This document shows, piece after piece, positions 11,707 through 28,303 of a stretch of 35,557 nucleotides of DNA. Below the pieces are notes generated by a model that did no database searches, was not told the DNA's origin, and was given only the letters and a program-made list of their open reading frames with translations. The translations under genes and the position numbers were made by a program. The stretch lies in NCBI GenBank assembly GCA_004335835.1, contig RWJK01001512.1:4972-40528 (forward strand), written 5' to 3'. This DNA comes from Scenedesmus sp. ARA3. Lineage: Eukaryota; Chlorophyta; Chlorophyceae; Sphaeropleales; Scenedesmaceae. Positions within the stretch are counted from its first letter, which is position 1; the number at the start of each line of letters is the position of its first letter.

Positions 11707-13661
11707 CCCTCCTAAACCCTCAGGCCTGGGCCCCAAGAACCAGACTCAGTACAACATCAAGCTGCCGTCCACTGAGACCAACGGCGCAGTGCTCAACATC
11801 ATCGCCGACGACATGCTCGCAAACGTGTCGTGTGAGTGACAACAACGATATGGCAACAGTAACAACTTATTGTAGGAGTAGCCAGGCCGTGTACAGTTGT
11901 AAACGGCTGCTGCTTGGAGCAACCTGCACGCTCCACAACAGTTGCATTACTTGCAATGAACTGCTAGCTGCTGCTCAACATCATCGCTGACAACATGCTG
12001 GCCAACGTGTCTTGTGAGTGGGCCAGGCTGCTGGCTGAACACCGCAGTGTTAGGGACAAGGGTCATTGAGTCAGTGCTGTGTTGCTTGGCAGATGGTGCG
12101 CCCTGCCCAGGTTCAATCACTCACACAATGCTGCTGCTGCTGCTGCTGCTGCTGCTCCTAAACCCCGCAGCCATCACTGTGCCCGGCAACGGTGACCGTC
12201 ACAACACGGTCATCAACCTCCCGGAGTTCAAGGACGTGCCTCAGCGCAACGCCAAGCTGGTCATCGACGTCAAGGGCAACCCCAGCCTCAAGAACATCAC
12301 CGAGCTCATGGACAGGGTGAGTGGGTTTTGAAAAGCAGGGTTTAGTGCAGTGCATGCAGGGTTTAGGCCTGCTGGGTTTGTAGCAGCAAGTTGATTGGCG
12401 TCACCAGCAACCCTGAGCCTGCTCTGGCTGGCACTGGCTGACTGTGAACTTCCCGCCGCCCCGCCCTGAACTTCCCACCGTGAACTTCGCAGGCGCCCAA
12501 GGTGACCACCAAGAAGATCAGCGTGGAGATGCCCGAGATCGACCTCTCCAAGAGCCTGCCAGGTGTGTTTTCAACGGGGTTCAGGGTTTTGTTGTTGTGT
12601 TCCAGCAGCCGTGGCAGCAGCAGCAGCAGGGTTTAGGGTTGAGGCTTACTGCAGGTGCAGTGAGAGATGGACCTCTCCAAGAGCCTGCCAGGTGCGTTTC
12701 AAGGGCTTTGTTACTTTGCAGCAGTCGTGGTGGCAGCATAATTGAAAGCTTGCTGCAAGTGCAAGTGGTTGTTGTTGCAAGTGCTGTGCACATGCTGGCA
12801 TGCAATGCAATGCTGGGTGCTCTCAGCTGTACTCACGTCCCTGCTGTGCCGCCTGCTGTGTCTGCTGCTGCTGCTGCCGCCTCTGCAGCCGGCCCCAACG
12901 TGCTCATCGACATCAAGCCCCTCATCAAGCTCAACAGCAGCACCATCCCCAAGAGGGAGACACAGGTGGGAGCCCTGAACCCTGCAGCAGCAGCAGCAGC
13001 AGCACACCTAAGCCCATGCGTTCAGTGACTGAGCAGCTTTTGGCCTATGCCAGTCACACGCAGCACCAGCCTTGGCCTGACGCACATCACTGCTGCCGCC
13101 CACAACCCCAAACCCTAAACCCCAAGAAACCCCCTCCCTCCCCTGCACCGCTAAACCCACCCAACACAACAGCTGAAGCGCACAGAGCGCACAAGCCCGT
13201 GGTTTAAACATCACAACTTCACACACACAGCACGACTTTGCACCATCTTGCACTGTTCTTACACTAACACCCCTATCCTGTGTCCGCTGCTGCTGCCGCC
13301 TAAAACCCTCGTCCTCTAAACCCTCCCGCTAAACCCTAAAACCCTGCAGCTGAAGCGCGTTGAGATCAAGCCCGTGGCCGACATCACCATCCCCCGCATG
13401 GTCAACGACACCACCATCCACATCAAGCCGCTGACCATTGGCAGCCTGGGCGACCTGCTGGCCAAGAAGGGGCTCAAGATCGACGAGAACGCCAAGGAGA
13501 CACGCACCTCGGTGAGGGTTTAGGCAAGATGTAGCTAAACCCCAGCACTGAAGTATTCTGCCCGGGATCGTTCTGCCTGGCTCAGCGACACTGCAAGATC
13601 TTGATGCGTACTGATGCTGTGAAGCTGCCGGCACAGCACCCACTGAAAATGCTGTTGCCAC

Positions 13662-13703
<42 letters not shown>

Positions 13704-15657
13704 AGTCTGTGATCAACCTGCCCGACAGCATCCTGCCCACCATCCCAGTGCCCAAGGGCAAGACTGACGTGAGTGGACGCTGCACGCACAGCACACATCT
13801 AGATGTTTAGCAGCAAGGCTATTACAAAACAATACAGCACAGCAGCTCAGGGGCCAGCTCACGGCAGCCGCCATGTGTTGCGCACATGTCACACATGGCT
13901 CACACCTGCCGTCACACAGCATGATCTGCACGGCGCCGCCAGCGCAGCATTCCCATGCTTGCGCTGCTCGCCCTGCGCCTGCGCGCTCCCCACCCAACGC
14001 ACTCACCTGCCCACCTGTGCCTGTCTGTGCCTGTCCCTGTGCCCTCCTCGCCTGCTGCAGGTGGCTGTGGCAGTGCCCCTCAGCCTGGGCCTGCAGAAGT
14101 TCTTCGGAGTGAAGGGCAACAGCAGCGAGCCCGACGCAGGTGGGTGGCTGGGTGCCAGAGCATGTGTTTTGTGGGGGTTGGGCGCTTGGCGTGGTTTCAG
14201 CATGTGTGCTTTTTGCAGTTCGCAGACTGCCTGTACACAAGCAGATGCATCACCCAGCACAATTTCTGATTGTTTCTCATCTTGCCCCATTCTCTTTCCC
14301 CCCGCAGTGGTGCGCGTGAGCTACAAGGAGTGGACATGCACACTACACTCGCAATCATGTCTGCACAGCCAAACTGACTGTCTTTGCACCTGTTTCTGCC
14401 TCTATCCACCCCTTGTTTCCCCCTGCAGTGGTGCATGTGAGCTACAAGGAGGAGTGGACGGGCGGCAACGCCACGCTGCCCAACCCCCCTGACTGCCTGT
14501 GCACAAACAGATGCATCAACCAGCACAACTGCTGACTGTTTCTCTTCTAGCCCCATGCTTTTGCTGTCTGCAGTGGTGCACGTGTCCTACAAGGAGGAGT
14601 GGACCGGTGCACTACATTCACGATCAGATCAGCACAGCCGAACTAACTGTCTTTGCACCTGTTGCTGCCTCTATCTACCCCTTCTTACCCCCCGCAGTGG
14701 TGCACGTGTCCTACAAGGAGGAGTGGACGGGCGGCAACGCCACGCTGCCCAACCCAGGCAGCCACGTGGCCAACGCCCTGGGCGCAGCCGTGAACAAGAT
14801 CACCACCCTGGCCTGCCCCACAGCCTGCTGCAGCGAGTGAGTGGCTTTTATATAAATTTCAGGACGTGCATGACGATGTATAGTGCTGCTGCTTGAACAA
14901 GATCACCACACTGGCCTGCCCCACTGCCTGCTGCAGCGAGTGAGTGGTTTGTTTATAAAAAGTATGTGCATGATGATGTATTGTGCTGCTGTTGCCTGAA
15001 CAAGATCACCACCCTGGCCTGCCCCACTGCATGTTGCAGCGAGTGAGTGGAAGAGGTGAAGGGTTTAGGGTTTTGCTGACCATTCATCCAGCCAGGGGCA
15101 GCCAGCCTGCTGCGACATGCTGCTGCATCGCATGGGCAGCTGGGGCACCTGCCTGTTCACGTTGGACAGCACTGGGGCGTCCTAACCTTGCCGCCTCATG
15201 CTTCCCCCGCGCAGGACCACTGTGGAGAAGTCGGTGCCCCAGGAGTTCACCGTGGACAGCACTGAAATGTCCTTGCAAGCTTGCTGACCTGTGCTGCCCC
15301 TGCTGCTGCTGCCTCGTGCTTCCCCCCTGCAGGACCACTGTTGAGAAGTCAGTCCCCCAGCAATTCACCGTGGACAGCGTTTCCGCCAAGGTGGAGTGCG
15401 ACAAGGGCTGCACCTACGACCTGAAGCAGGACAAGTGCCTCTGCGCACCAGGCACAGTCGAGGACTGCCCAGGTGGGTTTTTAGGGCTCAGGGTTCTGTG
15501 GCTTAGGATTGAGCAGGCATGTTTTGCGTTGATGAGATGCATGACCCGAAGCAGGACAGGTGCCTCTGCGCACCAGGCACCGTGGATGACAGTGCTACCT
15601 GCCGCATGATTGCTGCTGCGCCTTCGCCTGTTCCAACTCAGCTGACCATCCTCTTCC

Positions 15658-15690
<33 letters not shown>

Positions 15691-15853
15691 CTGCTCTGCA
15701 GCCGGCACCACCAAGTGCAGCATCGGCTCCAAGGGCGTTTGCGCGCCAGACCTGCCTGCCCACGCCAAGTTTGGCCTGGACGCGTGCCTGGCCTTCAAGG
15801 CGGTCTGCAGCCAGCCGGGGCTCATGTTCGCCAAGACCTGCGGCAAGGCTTGA
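6975..15853 (+). CDS. Secreted multi-repeat protein with Cys-rich termini, unknown family (20 exons)
   Basis: Exons: 6975-7031, 7246-7282, 7418-7520, 8096-8169, 8503-8624, 9117-9260, 9651-9758, 10043-10138, 10593-10724, 10989-11121, 11724-11831, 12171-12316, 12493-12562, 12889-12965, 13350-13511, 13706-13768, 14061-14139, 14698-14836, 15333-15472, 15702-15853. All 19 joins keep frame across phases 0, 1 and 2, giving about 713 residues. The start MRVSSRSKAIALLLLVSCQ is a typical signal peptide. Residues 20-131 hold nine Cys; residues 132-609 have none; residues 610-713 hold thirteen. The middle is built of 25-50 residue segments rich in [IV]-x-[IL]-P, such as IPNVILPKPAFSV, IPQLILPEPAISI and IIPILPEPAFTV, roughly one per exon, which suggests extended or beta structure. 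N-glycosylation sequons include NQT, NVS, NIT, NSS (twice), NDT and NAT. No transmembrane segment is seen. A cell-wall or matrix role is inference; I do not recognise the family. Confidence 0.8.
8318..8404 (+). repeat. (CTG)29, uninterrupted
   Basis: Twenty-nine perfect CTG units in intron 4 of the secreted-protein gene, followed by an AGCATC hexamer run (8418-8441). Confidence 0.97.
8993..9078 (+). repeat. Upstream copy of exon 6 start
   Basis: AACAG acceptor at 8992, then a copy of the first 66 or so bases of exon 6 (AGNPLFKEINIVGTYYIPNV in translation), ending in CTG repeats. The full exon starts at 9117, offset 124 bp. The copy is in frame from exon 5 but does not continue into the exon body. 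Confidence 0.85.
9357..9413 (+). repeat. Decayed downstream copy of exon 6 end
   Basis: GTGCAACGTGAAGCCGCCCA through GCGGGAGGGGCCCAAGG repeats the VNMKPPKPREGPKF region of exon 6 but has no intact donor. Confidence 0.75.
10466..10510 (+). repeat. Upstream copy of exon 9 start
   Basis: GCGCAG acceptor, then bases coding PLTIDLSKVGPA at 10471, before the full exon at 10593. Offset 122 bp. Confidence 0.85.
11205..11440 (+). repeat. Two downstream copies of exon 10 end with donors
   Basis: Bases coding GTITIVNSGAAEPQYLDLTG recur ending at donors 11275 (GTAGGG) and 11433 (GTGGGA); the real donor is 11122. Offsets 153 and 158 bp. Intron sequence with AGGGTTTAGGG and GCCATGTGTGCAGCAGCATG is part of the unit. 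Confidence 0.9.
11604..11704 (+). repeat. CTG array with ACCCTGGATG spacers
   Basis: Three (CTG)n blocks separated by two copies of ACCCTGGATG, just upstream of CTAAACCCTCAG and exon 11. Confidence 0.95.
11967..12020 (+). repeat. Downstream copy of exon 11 end with donor
   Basis: LLNIIADNMLANVS-coding block followed by GTGAGT at 12014; the real donor is at 11832. Offset 182 bp. Confidence 0.85.
12664..12700 (+). repeat. Downstream copy of exon 13 end with donor
   Basis: GAGATGGACCTCTCCAAGAG through GCCTGCCAG and GTGCGT at 12692; the real donor is 12563. Offset 129 bp. Confidence 0.85.
13171..13206 (+). repeat. Decayed upstream copy of exon 15 start
   Basis: AACAG then CTGAAGCGCACAGAGCGCAC and AAGCCCGTGG, 177 bp before the full exon (LKRVEIKPV) at 13350. 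Confidence 0.65.
13661..13703 (+). repeat. (CTG)n array ending in the exon 16 acceptor
   Basis: About 14 CTG units run straight into CAG and the exon at 13706. Confidence 0.95.
14290..14640 (+). repeat. Three upstream copies of exon 18 start with acceptors
   Basis: Acceptor-plus-VVHVSYKEEW blocks begin at 14308, 14429 and 14574 before the full exon at 14698 (offsets 121, 145 and 124 bp). The copy at 14429 is longest and carries GGNATLPNP in translation. The upstream intron (CTGACTGTCTTTGCACCTGT) is copied with it. Confidence 0.9.
14890..15050 (+). repeat. Two downstream copies of exon 18 end with donors
   Basis: NKITTLACPTACCSE-coding blocks end at donors 14940 and 15043; the real donor is 14837. 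Both offsets are exactly 103 bp. Confidence 0.9.
15210..15272 (+). repeat. Upstream copy of exon 19 start
   Basis: GCGCAG acceptor, then TTVEKSVPQEFTVDST in translation from 15215; full exon at 15333, offset 118 bp. The intron tract CTCGTGCTTCCCCC-type is copied as well. Confidence 0.9.
15535..15598 (+). repeat. Downstream copy of exon 19 end, donor lost
   Basis: Bases coding PKQDRCLCAPGTVDD repeat DLKQDKCLCAPGTVED of exon 19, but the CCAGGTGGGT donor is not retained. Confidence 0.8.
15660..15690 (+). repeat. (CTG)n array before last-exon acceptor
   Basis: About nine CTG units, then CCTGCTCTGCAG and exon 20 at 15702. Confidence 0.9.
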
Positions 15854-16246
15854 AGCCGGGTCTAAAGTGTACGGCTTAAGGCTTGGAAAGCTGCTGCGAC
15901 GTGATGCGAATATGATATAGGAAGAAGGAGACGTGTGTGATGTGATGTGATGTGATGTGAAATGTGTTGGAAGGCCTCCGCATCTGTGTGGGGTGTGGCA
16001 GCAGGCAGGTGAGCTCCGCCTACCTTGCGTTTGTGTTGCAGCCAATGCTGGGCCGGAGCGCTGCCGCAGTGCGCAGCAGCCTCTGGCCGGGTGGTGGGCT
16101 GCGGCTGAGCAGGGTGGCGGGCTGCCGCCGATCAGATCGGATTGGCGGTGGGCCTGCTGCTGGCGACAGGCATGCTGCACAGCCTGGCTGGCGCCTGCAT
16201 GGGTGCTAGGGCTTAGGCTGGCAGCAGCAGCAGCAGCAGCAGCAGC

Positions 16247-16251
16247 TGTAA
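16247..16251 (+). terminator. Candidate poly(A) signal TGTAA
   Basis: TGTAA is the usual chlorophyte polyadenylation motif. This is the first one found after the stop at 15853, about 395 bp downstream; a second lies at 16282. Confidence 0.4.
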
Positions 16252-17543
16252 GGCGGCTGGCGGCTGGCTGGCTGCATGTGCTGTAAAAGTGCGCTGCAGG
16301 CAGGCAGGCGGGCAGGAGTGGTGCTGACTAGCACGTCTGCCTGCCTGGGCTAGGGCCTGGCCAGCTGTGTGAAGGCTGCATGCAGCGAAGCATGCATGGG
16401 GCATGCTTCTTGCTGTCTGCCTGCTTTGGGAGGGTAGGGTTTTGGGGTTTATGGCTAGAGACTGCTGCACTGGTCAGGCCAGGAGTCTTGCTGAGACACG
16501 CAAGCGGCGGGCTGAGACACGCCCGCGTCCAAATTGTTCCCGAATCAGCATCAATTCTTTTTGTGGGCCGAGCCTGCGACACGGCATCGGCCGTCACACG
16601 CCCGGGCGTCCCGGCTGTGATTTATCGCCATTGATAAGCGCCAGTTACTTCCAAAGGTAACACTCTGTGTATTATGTATACCTTGCATGCTGGCTCTCAC
16701 AAAGGGTTGGTCTGCTCCCCTCCATCAAATCATTTGCCGTGGCCTGCAGTGGAATGACAGCAGCGCTCAGCAGTCAGCCTGGGGCCTGTGCCGGTGCCTT
16801 TTGGGGGCCCTTCTAGCTATGTGAGTGTGCAAAATGTTGCATGCGGCTATTGCAGATGATGTATTGTCTTCCCTGCTTTATTACAACTGTGCCGGGCACT
16901 GCCAGCCCAACCTGCCCTGATGGGCCGCCACTCGCATGGCCGTGCATGGGGCGATAATAATAGACATAATTGCTGCCTCCCGACCCCTCAGCAGCTATGA
17001 CAGCTGGCTGGCGCTGTGCAGGCTGCAGGCTGCCCGGCAGCTGGTGGCGCAGCATGAGCTGCAACTTGCAGGCAAGCCGCTTGCCTCTTGTTACCACTGG
17101 CAGCTGCTGCCAGTCGCTGATACACCACGTCGGCCTGCCGCCTGTTGCAGCTGCCAGCTTGTTGCGCCAGCCTGACCTGCCATGGACACACGGGACGCAC
17201 TGCTGGCGGCACATGCACACCAGCAGTGGCACGGCGCAAAGCCGCCGGCTGTTGGTCGTCACAAGCCTCGTTCAAACATGTATGGCATGCTGAGATTTGA
17301 ATCTCACGAGTGATTTTGAAGTCTGCAGCAGTTACTGCGGTTGAAGGTTTTGGGGTGCAACAGAGTTTGGGGCCCCTAGGCAAAGTGGCCTAACCAGGAC
17401 GAAAGATCAAACTCTTGGTGTCCTTCGCTTACACTTCGGTTGCTTTAGGCTGTCACGGTGGCTTGCCGTGTTCTCTTCTGTTCACGCTTTTCCCTCTGTG
17501 TGATTGTCCTGCACGTCCTATCGCCTCGCCGGAAGGACCTACA

Positions 17544-17550
17544 CATATAG
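17544..17550 (+). promoter_or_regulatory. TATA-like element upstream of the dehydratase gene
   Basis: CATATAG lies about 56 bp before the ATG at 17606, with a second TATAGAT near 17571. Weak match; no other core element is visible. Confidence 0.25.
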
Positions 17551-17605
17551 TTTCGTTTGTTAACTTCGTATAGATTTTGAACCTACTGGGATCACACACA
17601 GCACC

Positions 17606-25223
<7,618 letters not shown>

Positions 25224-28200
25224 AAAGGTGCTGCGATGTGGCTATGCCATCGCAGCAGGCGTTGCGGGGCGGCAGTGCTGCTGGGCCAGGCATTGCAGCG
25301 CTGCTGTTGCAGCTGGAGAGGCAGCGGAGCACCAACTGCTGCAGCAGTGCGGCTGCAGCTTAGGTATCGTCCCAGTTAGCTGTGGCGGCTGCAGGTGCAG
25401 CTGCGTGGCTTGTTGAGCTGCACATGTGTGCTGCGAGCTCAGGCCGGCGCTGCAGCAGCCGCTGCAGCTGCAGCATTGGATCTGGGTGTCTTGCATGATA
25501 GGTTGCTGTGGGTAGGCCTTGCAGCGCACACCACACAGCGTGCGCTGCAGGGGGCCTGCTTTTGCACTGCTGCTGCTGCTGCTGCTGCTGCTGCCGAAAT
25601 TGCAGCAGCAGGAAGTGGCTGCTGCTGACGCAGCGTTGAGGTTCATCTGACCAAGCATACTAGATAGGTGTGTGGGTGTGTCTGGGGGTGCCGGTCAGGG
25701 GCTGTGGCTGCAGGCGGCATCATGCAGCCATGGAGGCAGCGATGGCTTGGCTGCCAAGTGCGTGGCTGCTGTGTCCATGCATGTGCCTGTTGTGATCCTT
25801 GGTTTACTTGCACTGTAGTTGCATTCTGCGCCTGGCATACTATGGTGGGGTTTGTGCTTTAGCACTTTAGAGCTGGCAGTGGAGCACAGGTGCAAGCCTG
25901 CGCAGGCAGTCAAGCATCATGTGCAGCAGCATCACACGCTCAAGCCGTGTGTGTGCCTGCCAGCACGCATGCGAGCAGCATACGGCATGAAGCATTATGC
26001 AGGTTTCTGCTGGTGATGGGCTGGGTGCAAGCACTTACCATGGGGGACAGTGCAGGTGTATCTGGCAGCAATGCTGATGCAGCGGCGCCTTTGGTGAGGC
26101 CTTAACAGGGGTGTTGCCACATCAGCTGTGTGGTTGAGTTCTGTGTCAGCGCTGTTACTGTCACGCGTAACAAGGTTGCTGTCCTGCATTTCGACAGGCG
26201 CGGGCCTGTTTCTTCGGGGTTGCCAGCGCATGTACTTGCACGCGCAGCAGCAGTGGCAGATGCAGCGCATGCAAGCTGCAGTGCTCATGCTGGTGGTGCC
26301 GCTCAGGCTGTGCTTCGTTTGTCATTGCCTGTGCTAACATATTAGTGATCAAGCCATAGCAAAGGTGCTGCGTCTGTGTTATGAAGACAGCAAGCACGTC
26401 AGCGCAGTGTGAGCCTGTGGCATGCATGGCATCATGTGTGGCATGCATGGCACCATGTGTGCGCACCGCACAAGTATTGCACTTATGCCACGCTGCCGCC
26501 TGAGTGGCGTGTGCAGCGAGTGACATCATTGTGCTGTGCACAACAAGCACAGGCGGTTGACAGGGACGGGGTCTCATTAGTAGTGTTAGTGTGGCTGGGC
26601 TAGGCCAGGCTGGTACCATCATGGTACAGCTTGAGCACTGCACTGCATCAAGCATCAGGTAACATTACGCGGTGTCTTGCTGTGCCATGGCCAGCGCGGA
26701 GGCCTCTCAACTAGTTACAGGCGTGTGATGGACGGCACCAGCTTGCCCAGTGGTTGCAAGTCTGACGCTGCAAGTGCACGGTGTTGTTTGCAAAGTGTGC
26801 ATCCTGCAACTCCTCATAAATGTGTGATCACACGGCGCGCGTACCCTGCTACTCCTCACCCGGCCGTCATGCTGTGTCCTGCTGCCAACTTGAAGTGGCT
26901 GGCTGGGCGGGACAGCTGGAACAACATGGGTCTGCACTGATGACCACGCACTGGAGCTGCAGCATACGATGCCACTGTTCTGCCACAAACTACCCAACCA
27001 ACCATGTCGAACCACTGAAGAACAGTATGGCACGTGACTGGCCATGTCTTGAGCCAGGCTGGCTCAGCTCTCAGCTGCAGGGTGATAGCCCCGATGCTCT
27101 GCCTACTAACCCGTGGTCAGCCGCATGCAAGCGTGTTTGATGCGGACACGAGGCGTCTCACGTTTCCTGGCCGCAGCTGGGCCTGCCAGGCTGTGCCGAA
27201 CTACAGCTTATATTGCCCCACCGGCGCTCAACGCCTTTTCAAGAGCACAGTATCTATCTTTTACATCAGTACTCATTGTCCCTACAACATTGATTCCGCC
27301 TGCGACGCCCAGGCACGAACACCGGACCAAACGTTCAACCAACGTTTCGCCGCAGTTCCGTTCTCTAGCTTGTGCATTGCCTGCACAGGCTGTTACATGA
27401 CAACTTCATTATTTCTGTGCTAAGTAATCTTTCAGGGTTGCTCTTTGCACGCAGTTGTTTTCGTCAAGTGTGCTGCACTGTTGCCCTGCTCCATGGTTGG
27501 CACGAACGTTCCAGGCTATTTTGCTTGAATTCTGCTTGTTGTAGCTGCTGCCGGTGCTATTGCAACTGCCGACGTTGTGGCCAGATTACAGGATGCTGAC
27601 AGCTGTTGTTGTTGCTGGTTGAGTCTGCCCTACTGCCAAGGCAAAACCCACAGGCGAGACGCATTCGGGACTGCCATGGAATGAATGTAAGATATCTTTA
27701 CATCACAGTGCACTGTGGTCTAAGCCGGCAATCAAAACTTGACCCAGATCTGTATATGATACAGAAACAAATGTGTCATGACACCAGAATTACCACGCGG
27801 TAACGAATTGGCAACCAGAATAGCACCAACTGCAGTACCAAGCGGTAATGCTGGCTGCAAAACCGACACACTCCACACCAATCTGCTGCTGGAGCAGCAG
27901 CCGACACTAGACTGCCAACAGGATGCCGTTGCACGCTGCTGAACAGTAGAGGCCAAAATGCATCACAGCGCCAGGCTCAGGCAAGCAACTGGCAGCTGAT
28001 CAGCACTGGGGGACATGTGTTGCTCACAGTGCCAAGGGGCAGCACACACCCCAGCCGGATTCCACACCACAACCACCACCGCCGCACTGCACCACTCGCA
28101 AGCAAGCGGGCAGTGGGGGGACAGGCAGGGTGCACATGTGGCGTACAGACCATGGCTAGGCCAGACCCAAAGACACAGCGCCAACACCAGAGCTCCTTCC

Positions 28201-28303
28201 TTCCTCAGCACAGGGCAGGGCTACCAAGCAACGGCCTTCAGGGACTCGCCAGCAGCAGTGGCTACCAGCGGGGGCTCTTCAGGCACACTGTTGCAGGGCA
28301 GAC
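25224..28303. other. Interval between converging genes; nothing recognised
   Basis: Holds the 3' UTRs of the dehydratase (+) and RBCS (-) and unassigned DNA. TGTAA on the + strand is first seen at about 27686; on the - strand, TGTAA candidates are at about 27695, 27586 and 27391. A CTG run is at 25568-25593. Open frames here are short and match no family I know. Confidence 0.5.

Larger units (their letters stand above)
15854..17605. other. Intergenic: 3' UTR of the secreted-protein gene and promoter of the dehydratase gene
   Basis: Contains a TGTGA pentanucleotide run (about 15936-15960), a CAG run (16221-16246), two TGTAA motifs and no recognisable gene. Codon-like open frames are short and overlapping. 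Confidence 0.6.

Noticed and set aside
8625..13520. Interstitial telomere
   Set aside because: The TTTAGGG-like motifs are single or double copies scattered in introns with a strand rule, not a tandem telomere array.
17283..17300. tRNA T-arm-like string TGAGATTTGAATCTCA
   Set aside because: It is a simple palindrome. No matching acceptor stem, D-arm or anticodon arm could be found on either strand.
27113..27400. Open frame of 95 codons between the converging genes
   Set aside because: It lies where two 3' UTRs are expected, overlaps another open frame and has no recognisable domain.
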